A stretch of 64,000 nt of DNA, from the NCBI GenBank assembly GCA_016125095.1, contig WGMK01000026.1, positions 1-64,000 on the forward strand, given 5' to 3'. Below, piece by piece: positions 25,976 through 33,812 of this stretch. Within the stretch, counting starts at the first letter, position 1, and the number at the start of each line of letters is the position of its first letter. A program made the translations under genes and the position numbers. The notes under the pieces were generated by a model. That model saw only the letters and a list, made by a program, of their open reading frames with translations. It was not told the DNA's origin and did not search any database. The stretch is from Candidatus Hydrogenedens sp. (lineage in GTDB: Bacteria > Hydrogenedentota > Hydrogenedentia > Hydrogenedentales > JAEUWI01).

Positions 25976-26252
25976 ATGCGATTCGACTTCGACGAAAAGA
26001 AAAGCGTCTCGAACAAGGCTAAACACGGCATCGATTTTCAGGACTCCCAAGCACTTTGGGAGGATCCGCGGCTGCTCTTGGTGGAGGCGAAATCTACGGA
26101 CGAGCCGAGATTTCTTGCGATCGGTATGTACGACGGCAAACACTGGTCTGCGGTCTACACGCTGCGCGCGGGAACGATACGCCTGATAAACGATACGCCT
26201 GATATCGGTGTGCAGGGCGCGAAGTGAAGAGGTAAAGCAGTATGAAAGCTAA
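25976..26252 (+). pseudogene. brnT: BrnT-family toxin, frameshifted by a 16-bp tandem duplication
   Basis: The N-terminal 70 residues are a good BrnT ('FDFDEKKSVSNKAKHGIDFQ', then 'RFLAIGMYDGKHWSAVYTL'). At 26173-26204 a perfect 16-bp tandem duplication shifts the frame, so the present reading ends at 26227 with 'NDTPDIGVQGAK'. Removing one copy restores the family's ending '...TIRLISVCRARSEEVKQYES' with a stop at 26250-26252, overlapping brnA by 11 bases as is usual for this pair. The present product keeps the core but lacks the conserved Arg-rich C-terminal helix, so it is probably inactive as a ribonuclease. Sequencing error is an alternative cause. Confidence 0.85.
26173..26204. repeat. 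Perfect 16-bp tandem duplication in brnT
   Basis: 'aacgatacgcctgata' occurs twice without a gap, at 26173-26188 and 26189-26204. Sixteen is not a multiple of three, so the duplication causes the frameshift in brnT. It fits replication slippage. Confidence 0.95.
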
Positions 26253-26469
26253 AGAGTTCGACAAGCGCTTCGACGCCGGCGAGGATATTTCGGCCTTCGT
26301 CGATTACGCCACGGCGACCCGCCCAAACCAGAAAATGAAGCGAGTGAATGTGGACTTCCCGGTCTGGATGGTGCATGCGCTCGACCAGGAGGCGCGGCGG
26401 CTTGGCGTTACGCGGCAGTCCATCATCAAGGTCTGGCTTGCCGACCGACTTAACCGAGAGGCCGTATGA
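26242..26469 (+). CDS. brnA: BrnA-family antitoxin
   Basis: 75 residues. The C-terminal half is a ribbon-helix-helix DNA-binding domain: 'VNVDFPVWMVHALDQEARRL' then 'GVTRQSIIKVWLADRLN'. BrnA normally neutralises BrnT and represses its own operon. It is intact although the toxin is frameshifted. Its TGA (26467-26469) overlaps the ATG of the downstream esterase gene, so the esterase may be translated from the same message. Confidence 0.9.
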   Translation: MKAKEFDKRFDAGEDISAFVDYATATRPNQKMKRVNVDFPVWMVHALDQEARRLGVTRQSIIKVWLADRLNREAV

Positions 26470-27722
26470 TGTCACCAATCGTTCTTGCGGCCCTGTTAAC
26501 CCTATCCTGTACTGGAGCGAGCGTGAACGAACTTCCGCCTGTGGCAGATCTGCCTGAACAAGAGGCGCTCCCGGATCCCTTCACGATGATGGATGGCACG
26601 CCGGTGACGACGGCCGAGGATTGGCGCGAGAAGCGCCGGCCGGAATTGGTGCAACTGTTTCAGCACTACATGTACGGATTCGCGCCCGAGGCCGAGTCGG
26701 AATTCCGGGAGGATGCGCCGGAAGCGGAGGCCTTCGACGGCACGGCCCGCGTGAAGCAGATTGAAATCCGCATCAAGGGGCTGCCCGAAGATGCGCCGCG
26801 AATCCATCTGGCGGTCATCGTCCCCAATACGCCCGGGCCGCATCCCGTGATGCTCGGCATCAAACGCGTGGGAAATCACGCCACCTGCGGGGCCGAGGCC
26901 CTGTTGCAGCGCGAGGACGCCTACATCCCCGAGGCATCGCGCAAGGACGGCGCGAGCGAGCGCGGGGGACGTTCGGATTTCTGGTGCGTGGAGTACATCC
27001 TCTCGCGGGGCTACGCATTCGCGACCTTCCTCGAGTCCGACGTGGACCCGGACGAGAATGATTTTACGAACGGCATCCATCCCTGGTATCCGGACCTGCC
27101 CTATCCGAAGGATGCGCAGTGGGCGACCATCCGCGCGTGGGCCTGGGGCTTTCGCCGCTGCGTGGATTACCTGGTGACCGATCCGGATATCGATGCCGGT
27201 AAAATCGGCGTCATCGGGCATTCGCGGCGCGGGAAGACCGCGTTGCTCGCCGCGGCGCTCGACGAGCGTATCGCGCTGGCTGTGCCCCACCAGTCCGGCA
27301 CGGGCGGCTGCGCCATTTCCCGCGCGAGCGAGCAGGAGACGGTCGAGCGGATCAACCGCGTGTTCCCGCATTGGTTCAACGGCAACTTCAAGCAGTTCAA
27401 CGACAATGAAGCACGGCTGCCCTTCGACCAGCACCTGCTGATTGCATTGGTCGCGCCGCGCGCGCTGCTCGATACCGAGGGCAAGCAGGACGCTTGGGCG
27501 AACAACCCGGCCTCGTTGCGCGCGCTCGGCGCGGCGGATCCCGTGTGGAAGCTGCTTGGCGCACCGGGCATCGAAGGGCCGGCGCGGGTGGAAGATGTTA
27601 ACGACATCCAGCCCGGCAAGGTGGGCAATCTGCTGCAGCTGCGGCTCGATACCAAGCACGACCTGACGCGCGATTATTGGGTCGGTATCCTCAATTTCGC
27701 GGATGCGGTCTACGGGCGTTAG
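26466..27722 (+). CDS. Exported CE15-like glucuronoyl esterase / alpha-beta hydrolase
   Basis: 418 residues. A short signal sequence ends at 'LTLSC' (possible lipoprotein Cys) or just after. The serine nucleophile motif 'GVIGHSRRGKTALLAAAL' resembles the CE15 'GCSRxGK' box, followed by 'VPHQSGTGGCA' and a late His in 'KHDLTRDYWVGILNFAD', the CE15-type C-terminal His region. CE15 enzymes cleave ester links between glucuronate in hemicellulose and lignin. The start overlaps the brnA stop, which is odd for a carbohydrate esterase. Confidence 0.82.
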   Translation: MMSPIVLAALLTLSCTGASVNELPPVADLPEQEALPDPFTMMDGTPVTTAEDWREKRRPELVQLFQHYMYGFAPEAESEFREDAPEAEAFDGTARVKQIEIRIKGLPEDAPRIHLAVIVPNTPGPHPVMLGIKRVGNHATCGAEALLQREDAYIPEASRKDGASERGGRSDFWCVEYILSRGYAFATFLESDVDPDENDFTNGIHPWYPDLPYPKDAQWATIRAWAWGFRRCVDYLVTDPDIDAGKIGVIGHSRRGKTALLAAALDERIALAVPHQSGTGGCAISRASEQETVERINRVFPHWFNGNFKQFNDNEARLPFDQHLLIALVAPRALLDTEGKQDAWANNPASLRALGAADPVWKLLGAPGIEGPARVEDVNDIQPGKVGNLLQLRLDTKHDLTRDYWVGILNFADAVYGR

Positions 27723-28020
27723 CCGAATCGTGACGCCCCTGCCGGGGCTCGTGTGATAGGGGCGGTTTCCCGGGGTTCCGCTTCGCTTCACCCCGGGCTA
27801 CGAACGGACACGCCTCCGGCGCGCGCCAGATTTGTCCAGGTTCGGGACGAGGCCAAAGGCGTCCTAGATAGAAACTCCGAAGTTCGTCATTTGGCGCCAA
27901 AGGTTACCGGACCTATGTGAGGACGAGTTCCCCCCGGCGCATTTGGTCGTCATGGATACCAAGTCGAGCTGGCTTTGGTCTCACGCTGCTCAGCATGACA
28001 GGCGGCATGTGCGCCGACCG
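27723..28020. repeat. Intergenic gap with two GC-rich palindromes
   Basis: No gene is visible between the esterase and the convergent lipoprotein. It holds a short hairpin 'gcccc-tgcc-ggggc' (27735-27748) and an inverted repeat 'cccgggg'/'ccccggg' (27769-27775, 27791-27797). The 15-base loop between the latter arms reads 'ttccgcttcgcttca'. The second looks like a REP-type element; either could serve as a bidirectional terminator, but neither has a T-run. Confidence 0.5.
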
Positions 28021-29025
28021 TTAACGGGTCTTGATGTGGATGCCGAGGTCGGTGACCTCGTAACCGAACCGGGGCACGAGCCATTGGCGGATGAGCAGGT
28101 CGAGCACGCGGCTCCGGGGCAGGTTGAGCAGGGCGCACTGGTTCACGGGCAAATCTTCCAGCCCGCGCTCGAAGGTGACTTGGGCACCAAGCTGGCGGGC
28201 GAGCACCGGAGCCATTTCAGCCAGCGGCTTGGGCTCGAAAGCGAGCGGCAGGCGGCCACCGCTGGGGGCCTCGGGCAGGTACACCGTCACCGCTTCGTTC
28301 AGCCAATTCTGCTGCACGGGGGTAAGCAGGGTGCCGTTCAGCAAAGTCTCCGGCTGCGGGCGATCGGTGTGCAGAAAGAGATAGCCGTCGCCCGATTCGA
28401 CCTTCACGCCGGACACCGGTACACGCGCGCTTTTCAGCAAGGCGTCGAGCAGCACTGTGGCGGGGGCCTCGGGCAGCCAGAGCTCTCCGGCACGCGCTTC
28501 GGCGATGGCGTTGTCCGCCACGAAGGTGACCCCCGTGGTGTGGCTGAGAAAGGCCAGGGCGCTGGCGAGAACCGCGCCATCCGCAAGCGCTATCGAGGCG
28601 CTGGCGTTCCACAGGCTGGGGTGCGCCTGCGGCGTCATGTCGGTGCCCAGCAGCGCCTCGTATCCCGCAGGGTAAAGGAAGGTGTAGTAGGGCGTCGCCT
28701 CGGCGAGCAGCCCGGTCTTGCCCTCGATGTCCGCCAGGGCCGCGTCGAAGGCGGTGTTCTTCCAGGCGACTTCGGGCAGGGTTTCGTACCCAAGGCCGTG
28801 CATCAGCACGATACCGCCCGCCTGCTGCTTGCCAATTTCCCGCACCGCTTCCGAAAGCAGAGCCATGGGGGATTCATAGCTTACCTTGCGGTGCGCGGCC
28901 GGTTTCGGTGAAGAAGCCTGCGCGGAAGCCGTTTCGGACGGCTCCCGCGCAGGGCTGGAAGACTCAGGAGTCGTGGCGCAGCCAGCGGCCAGCAAACAGA
29001 TCAGGGCAGGAAGGTAATGTCGCAT
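28021..29025 (-). CDS. Lipoprotein of unknown function
   Basis: 334 residues from ATG 29025, chosen for the lipoprotein signal 'LICLLAAGC'. A Ser/Pro/Ala-rich linker follows (about 20-45), then a mixed alpha/beta region with two repeats resembling short secretin/TonB-type (STN) folds: 'ASALAFLSHTTGVTFVADNA' and 'LARQLGAQVTFERGLEDLPV'. Both have a helix then a beta pair, as in STN domains. No catalytic motif is visible. Likely outer-membrane associated; function not known. Confidence 0.65.
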   Translation of the reverse strand: MRHYLPALICLLAAGCATTPESSSPAREPSETASAQASSPKPAAHRKVSYESPMALLSEAVREIGKQQAGGIVLMHGLGYETLPEVAWKNTAFDAALADIEGKTGLLAEATPYYTFLYPAGYEALLGTDMTPQAHPSLWNASASIALADGAVLASALAFLSHTTGVTFVADNAIAEARAGELWLPEAPATVLLDALLKSARVPVSGVKVESGDGYLFLHTDRPQPETLLNGTLLTPVQQNWLNEAVTVYLPEAPSGGRLPLAFEPKPLAEMAPVLARQLGAQVTFERGLEDLPVNQCALLNLPRSRVLDLLIRQWLVPRFGYEVTDLGIHIKTR

Positions 29026-29079
29026 ACCCCGTAGATACCTGCCCGGCGCCTCCGGTTGCAAGCAAGCGTGCCGCCCCGT

Positions 29080-29718
29080 CTACTCTTGAACGATATCGAC
29101 CAGATCGCCGATGTCCGGAAGCTGGAAGCTGGTTCGGTCCAGGAAACCCGTTACCTCGACCGTCTCGGCGTCCGGATCCGTGAAGTCGGTGAACGTCGGA
29201 TTGATATCCGGCAGTTCGCCGCCTGCGAAGAGGCTGATAAACGGCTTCCAGTTCACGGGAACAAATTGGAACTGCCCGTCGCCGATGGCTTCATAGGCGC
29301 TGACGAAGGAGATATTTCCCGTGGCCAGCATCAAGTCGCTCTGGTCGGAAAACCACTGCAACGGATTGGACGATACGGAAAACATCAGGCCGCTGGCGCT
29401 GTCCTCGAGATCGAGCCCATCCACCTGGTCGGGATTATCGACCGGGACGATGAAGCCCACCGAGCCGAAATCCGGGAAGAACGCCTGGGTGTACAACAGC
29501 TGCTTAAAGTCAGCCGACTCGAAGCCGACCCGCACCAGCTCGATCAGCAGGTCCGACTTCGGGTACGAGAGATAGAGGCCCCGATAGACCTCCTGCCCAT
29601 CCCCGTCGCGCAGCGTCATTCGCCACACGCCCTCGTTGACCGTGTTTTCCTGCTGGCACCCAGTGAATACCGGCACGCACAATCCGACCAGAAACAGTAA
29701 CAATGCCCGCTTACCCAT
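29080..29718 (-). CDS. Lipoprotein of unknown function
   Basis: 212 residues, lipoprotein signal 'LVGLCVPVFTGC' at 10-21. The mature part is acidic and beta-rich, with many Asp and Phe residues and no recognised motif. A very good ribosome site ('gaggagga', seven bases before ATG) and a near-consensus promoter (29760-29788) suggest solid expression. It lies upstream of the other lipoprotein gene on the same strand (54-base gap), so the two may share a message. Confidence 0.65.
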   Translation of the reverse strand: MGKRALLLFLVGLCVPVFTGCQQENTVNEGVWRMTLRDGDGQEVYRGLYLSYPKSDLLIELVRVGFESADFKQLLYTQAFFPDFGSVGFIVPVDNPDQVDGLDLEDSASGLMFSVSSNPLQWFSDQSDLMLATGNISFVSAYEAIGDGQFQFVPVNWKPFISLFAGGELPDINPTFTDFTDPDAETVEVTGFLDRTSFQLPDIGDLVDIVQE

Positions 29719-29759
29719 ACCTATTCCTCCTCATGGTTGTTAACCACCACCCGACTACG

Positions 29760-29788
29760 ATATTAAGCATGAGGCGGGCGCGTTGCAA
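29760..29788 (-). promoter_or_regulatory. Putative sigma-70 promoter of the lipoprotein pair
   Basis: On the reverse strand, 'TTGCAA' (29783-29788) and 'TAATAT' (29760-29765) are separated by exactly 17 bases. The predicted start is about 35 bases upstream of ATG 29718, just ahead of a strong ribosome site. Confidence 0.55.
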
Positions 29789-29871
29789 TCGGAAACTTGG
29801 CGCATCGATTGAAGGACGGGAGCGGTGCGCATACGATGATGCCTATGCAGCCCCGAGAGAGGATACGCGCC

Positions 29872-30300
29872 ATGCATGCCATCGTCCCTGCCGAAACGGA
29901 GTTGGACCTCCGCGCCTGTCACCCGGTGATGCTGCACCTGCGGCCGCAGTTGGACGACGTCGACGAATTCGTGAGCCGGGTACAGCGTCAGCGGGAAGCC
30001 CAGCAGTACCATCTGGCCTACATCGCCCTGGACGGTGCCCCGCAGGCGCTGATCGGCTACCGCATCACCGAAAACCTGAGCGCCGGGCCGCATCTGTATG
30101 TGGATGATCTGGTGACTGCTTCCGAGTACCGGGGCCGTGGACTCGGCCGGGCGCTGATGGAATGGGTGACGGAGGAGGCGCGGCGGCTGGGCCTTTCGAC
30201 GCTCCATCTGGACAGCGGCGTGCAGCGGCATCCGGCGCACCGGTTGTATATTTCGCACGGCATGGACATCGTGTTCTATCATTTCCGAATGCAGGTGTAA
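29872..30300 (+). CDS. GNAT-family N-acetyltransferase
   Basis: 142 residues from ATG 29872, preceded by 'gagagg'. The acetyl-CoA-binding motif A is clear ('VDDLVTASEYRGRGLGRALM'), followed by 'EEARRLGLSTLHLDSGVQRH' and a terminal 'AHRLYISHGMDIVFYHFRM'. Substrate unknown. The reading frame stays open upstream to 29797, but the earlier starts lack a ribosome site. A YtxJ-like gene follows after 16 bases, with its ribosome site directly behind the GNAT stop. Confidence 0.85.
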   Translation: MHAIVPAETELDLRACHPVMLHLRPQLDDVDEFVSRVQRQREAQQYHLAYIALDGAPQALIGYRITENLSAGPHLYVDDLVTASEYRGRGLGRALMEWVTEEARRLGLSTLHLDSGVQRHPAHRLYISHGMDIVFYHFRMQV

Positions 30301-30316
30301 CTGCGGAGGTGAACCG

Positions 30317-30727
30317 ATGGGAACAGCGATGGCCTGGCTGCGCGGCATGGTGCTTGGCGCCGGTGCGGCGATAACGGAGAAGAATCACGTGCAGGAATTG
30401 ACCACGAACGAACAATGGGAATCGGTGCTCGCGGCCAGCGTGGAGGCACCGCAGTGGGTGTTCAAGCATAGCACCACGTGCCCGATATCCGCGGGGGCTT
30501 ACCGGCAGGTGGGCGCCTACCTCGACGGGCGCGCCGACAGCACTCCGGCGCATCTGGTCAAGGTGATTGAATCCCGCCCGGTATCCAACGCGATCGCGAG
30601 CGCCACAGGCGTCACGCACCAGTCGCCGCAGATGCTGCTGCTGAAGGATGGCAAGGCGGTGTGGAACGCCTCGCACGGCGCCATCACGGCGTCGGCGCTC
30701 ACGCAGGCGCTGCAACAGCACGGCTAA
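30317..30727 (+). CDS. YtxJ-like monothiol redox protein
   Basis: 136 residues with ribosome site 'ggaggtg' before ATG 30317. A thioredoxin-like fold with a single active Cys in 'FKHSTTCPISAGAYRQV', the signature of the YtxJ (BrxC, DUF2847) family, and cis-Pro region 'HQSPQMLLLKDGKAVW'. In Firmicutes the family acts with bacillithiol as a de-bacillithiolase. No bacillithiol synthesis genes are in this window, so the thiol used here is unknown. Confidence 0.82.
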   Translation: MGTAMAWLRGMVLGAGAAITEKNHVQELTTNEQWESVLAASVEAPQWVFKHSTTCPISAGAYRQVGAYLDGRADSTPAHLVKVIESRPVSNAIASATGVTHQSPQMLLLKDGKAVWNASHGAITASALTQALQQHG

Positions 30728-30800
30728 CCCGCAGCGCTGAATAAATCCCGGCCGACCGCGTCCAGTGCGGCAGGTGACCGAATACCCCGGGAGGGATGTC

Positions 30801-31661
30801 GTGCGTAGCTTGCTCCTCATTGCCGCTGCCGGGGCGCTATCCGCGCTGCCGTCTTCGGCGTGTACCATATTTTTCGCCGCGAAAGCCGGCCTGGTGCTGG
30901 CGGGGAACAACGAGGACATCTACCTCGACAAGGTGCCGATAGTCTGGGTGCGGCCGGGTGGCGACGCCGAGCATGGTCGCATCACCTTCGGCTTCGAGGA
31001 GCCCGACGGCAAGGTCTTCGCGCAGGGTGGCGTCAACGACGCAGGCCTGTTCTTCGACGCTGCCGTCACCCCGAAGGTCGGCAAGGCGCAGCGCCGTAAG
31101 GAGCGCGCCCCGGAGAACATGGGGGACGCCATGCTGGCCGAGTGCGCGTCGGTTGACGAGGCGGTCGCCTGGCTGGAAGCGCGCGATCTGCGCCTGCTTG
31201 TGGGCTCGCACCTGCTGCTGGGCGACAAAAGCGGCGGCAAGGCGGTGGTGGAACTCATCGAGGGCGAGACCAAGGTCATCCGCAGCGACAAGGACTACAT
31301 CGCCGCGACGAATTTCTCCTTCAGCAAGCCCGAGGCGGGCAACTATCCTTGCCCCCGGTTCGACGCCGTGCGTCTGGCCTTCGGCGGCAACGAAGCCCCG
31401 CCAATTGCGGTGAACGTAGAGAATTTCGAGGCGATTCTCGAATCCACGGCGGTGCCACGCACGCGTATCGAGGACGAGCAGCGTGATGGCGGTACGCTGT
31501 ACTCGAATATCTACGACCTGACCCGCGGCACGATTCGCCTGTACCGAGAATCCAACTGGAAGCATCCCGTCGATATGGACGTGTCGGAATGGCTGGCCCG
31601 GGGCGAGCAGACCCTTCTCATGGATTCCCTGTTCCGCGAGGTTGAAGCGCCGCGCCCCTGA
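30801..31661 (+). CDS. Exported Ntn-type linear amide hydrolase (C45-like)
   Basis: 286 residues from GTG 30801, with ribosome site 'gggaggga' just ahead. A signal peptide ends 'ALPSSAC', and Cys21 directly after the cleavage site would be the N-terminal nucleophile, as in penicillin V acylase, bile salt hydrolase and acyl-CoA:6-APA acyltransferase families. Supporting motifs: 'GNNEDIYLDK' (Asn/Asp pair), 'GGVNDAGLFFDA', 'TNFSF' and 'RFDAVRLAF'. It probably hydrolyses an amide such as an N-acyl amino acid or conjugated acid in the periplasm. The N-terminal Cys could instead be lipidated, but the lipobox is poor. Confidence 0.78.
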   Translation: MRSLLLIAAAGALSALPSSACTIFFAAKAGLVLAGNNEDIYLDKVPIVWVRPGGDAEHGRITFGFEEPDGKVFAQGGVNDAGLFFDAAVTPKVGKAQRRKERAPENMGDAMLAECASVDEAVAWLEARDLRLLVGSHLLLGDKSGGKAVVELIEGETKVIRSDKDYIAATNFSFSKPEAGNYPCPRFDAVRLAFGGNEAPPIAVNVENFEAILESTAVPRTRIEDEQRDGGTLYSNIYDLTRGTIRLYRESNWKHPVDMDVSEWLARGEQTLLMDSLFREVEAPRP

Positions 31662-31719
31662 TTGCGATGGCCTCCGCTGCGGCGTATTATCCCGGCTTCA
31701 ACCTGCGAGGGAATGCGCC

Positions 31720-32856
31720 ATGGCTCAGTCGGAATTGGATACGGTAGCTGCAGAAAGCACTTCCGGCCGGATGATTTCGGTGGATACCCTGCGCGGGTTC
31801 GACATGTTCTGGATCGTCGGCGGTGAGGACCTGGTGCATGCGCTGGGCACCGCCAACGGCGAGAGGAATTCCGGCGTCCTGCATTTCTTCGTGACGCAGC
31901 TCACGCACAAACAGTGGGAAGGCTTTGCGTTCTACGACCTGATCTTTCCGTTGTTCCTGTTTCTGGTGGGCCTGTCCACGGTGTTCTCGCTCGGCCGAAT
32001 CCAGCGAGAAGAAGGCACGGCAGCCGCGCACAAGCGGCTGTTCAAGCGATCGGCCATCCTCTATGCCATTGGCATTTTTTACTACGGCTTGTTCGCCAAC
32101 GCTTGGCCGGGCATCCGGCTCGTGGGCGTGTTGCAGCGCCTGGCCCTGGGCTATCTTTTCGGCGGACTGCTGTTCCTCAACCTGAAGCTGCGCGGCCTCA
32201 TCGCGGCCTTCGTCGCCATACTCATCGCCTATTGGGCCATCATGACCTTCATCCCCGCGCCGGGGCAGGAGGTCGTGTCTTTCGCGCCGGACCAGAACAT
32301 CGCCAACTACATCGACCTGCATTACCTGCCGGGACGGCTGAACGACGGCACCTGGGATCCCGAGGGTATCCTCAGCACGCTGCCGGCCATCGGCACGGCG
32401 CTGCTGGGGGTTTTCGCAGGCCTCCTGCTAAAGAACAAGAACATCGCCGACATCCGCAAGGTGGGCATCCTGATTGGCGGCGGTGCGCTGCTGGTGGCGC
32501 TGGGCTTCCTGTGGGGCCTCCAGTTCCCCGTCATCAAGAAACTCTGGACCTCGTCCTATGTGCTGGTGGCGGGCGGCTACAGCTGCATGCTGCTCGGCGC
32601 GTTCTACTACGTGGTCGACGTGCTCAAGAGCCGCTGGTGGACGCCGCCGTTCATCTGGATCGGCTCGAACGCGCTGGCGATTTACCTCGCCTGGAACGTC
32701 TTCGAGTTCGGCGATCTGGCCGAGCGCTTTGTCGGCGGCGACATTGCCGCTGCCTTCGGCAACTACGGCGAGACCCTGATTGTCGCGGTGTCGCTGCTGC
32801 TGGTGGTGGCCTTCGCGCGGCTCCTGTTCAAGCGCGAGATCTTCCTGCGCGTCTAA
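31720..32856 (+). CDS. HGSNAT/DUF5009-like multi-pass acyltransferase
   Basis: 378 residues from ATG 31720. About ten membrane segments. The N-terminal 'ISVDTLRGFDMFWIVGGEDL' is the 'D-x-LRG' signature of the heparan-alpha-glucosaminide acetyltransferase/DUF5009 family, and 'FYDLIFPLFLFLVGLS' is the second conserved block. Members transfer acetyl groups across the membrane onto glycans. It may modify a cell-surface polysaccharide. Its stop overlaps that of the convergent gene by three bases. Confidence 0.85.
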   Translation: MAQSELDTVAAESTSGRMISVDTLRGFDMFWIVGGEDLVHALGTANGERNSGVLHFFVTQLTHKQWEGFAFYDLIFPLFLFLVGLSTVFSLGRIQREEGTAAAHKRLFKRSAILYAIGIFYYGLFANAWPGIRLVGVLQRLALGYLFGGLLFLNLKLRGLIAAFVAILIAYWAIMTFIPAPGQEVVSFAPDQNIANYIDLHYLPGRLNDGTWDPEGILSTLPAIGTALLGVFAGLLLKNKNIADIRKVGILIGGGALLVALGFLWGLQFPVIKKLWTSSYVLVAGGYSCMLLGAFYYVVDVLKSRWWTPPFIWIGSNALAIYLAWNVFEFGDLAERFVGGDIAAAFGNYGETLIVAVSLLLVVAFARLLFKREIFLRV

Positions 32857-33812
32857 CGCTTTATTGGTCCCGGCAGAATGAAGGGATAGGAACGCCCCGC
32901 GAGGCGGTACAGCGCGCGGTCTAGCCGGCGGATCTTCAGGTAGAGTTCCAGGTCCGCGGCGTCCTTTTTGTAATACGCGTCCACGTCGCGGGCACTTATA
33001 TTCTCGGCATGGCGCCCGGCCAGCCAATCATTCACCAGCGGCACGACCACGCCAATCCGGTCGGGACGGCCTTCCTTGTGGAAATTGCCGAGTAGATCCA
33101 GCGCAAGGGAGCGGGCGTCGAAGTAGTCGTCGATGTATTGCTCCACGGCCCGCTGACGGCGGTAGTAGCCGCGCAGCGGGAAGGGCACCGGCGCGAGGAA
33201 AAACTCCGTACCGCATTCGTCGATTCCGCCGCGCCGCATAAAGGGCGTGCCCACGTCGAGCAGTGTCGGGGTGGTACTCCCCGGCTCGAACCACCAGTTC
33301 GAAAGTTGGGCATCCACGGCCACCACGCGGTCGTCGGTACGGCGCGCGTTCTCGTCCAGCAATCCGGCGACGGTTTCCAAGACGGCCTGCACGCATTCCA
33401 GCAAACGGCCATCATCCGCAGTGCGCAGCAGGTGGGCGCCGATGCCCTCGGCATCCAGCAGCGGCTGCACGAGGTAGGCCATCGGCCGGCCATTGGCGCC
33501 GGTCAACAGCGCGAGCCGGGTGTCCGCGGTGCGCACGCCCTGCACGTGCAGTTCGTCCAGATAATCCGCCAGCGCTTCGCCGTAGCGCTCGGCCTCCGGC
33601 TCGGTCGAGAAGCCTGCCATGCGCTTGCTGGCGAAGCCGGGCAAGTCGGCGAGGGTGAACGCGGTGGAGATTTCACCATAGCCAATCACGCGTGCCCCGC
33701 CCGCCTCGGGGCGCGCCGGGTTCAGTGCAGCCTCGAAACGCTGAAGCGCCGCGGTCCGGTCCGCTTGCAGCGCTATCCGCTCGGGCACTTTCACGCGCGT
33801 TGGCTCACACAT
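32853..33812 (-). CDS. Uncharacterised protein paired with a class III aminotransferase
   Basis: 319 residues, possibly a DUF6206-type protein, though I am not certain of the family. It has 'GYGEISTAFTLADLPGFASK' near the N-terminus, 'VAVDAQLSNWWFE' and 'TLLDVGTPFMRRGG' mid-protein, and a C-terminal 'IRRLDRALYRLAGRSYPFIL'. The order (Gly-rich strand, 'D-x2-L-x-N', 'LLDVGTP') loosely recalls atypical kinase or aminoglycoside-phosphotransferase folds; this is a weak inference. It overlaps the aminotransferase gene by 22 bases, so the two are almost certainly functional partners. Confidence 0.6.
   Translation of the reverse strand: MCEPTRVKVPERIALQADRTAALQRFEAALNPARPEAGGARVIGYGEISTAFTLADLPGFASKRMAGFSTEPEAERYGEALADYLDELHVQGVRTADTRLALLTGANGRPMAYLVQPLLDAEGIGAHLLRTADDGRLLECVQAVLETVAGLLDENARRTDDRVVAVDAQLSNWWFEPGSTTPTLLDVGTPFMRRGGIDECGTEFFLAPVPFPLRGYYRRQRAVEQYIDDYFDARSLALDLLGNFHKEGRPDRIGVVVPLVNDWLAGRHAENISARDVDAYYKKDAADLELYLKIRRLDRALYRLAGRSYPFILPGPIKR

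Noticed and set aside
27769..27797. Terminator for the CE15-like gene
   Set aside because: The palindrome lacks a T-run on either strand, so it is listed only as a repeat.
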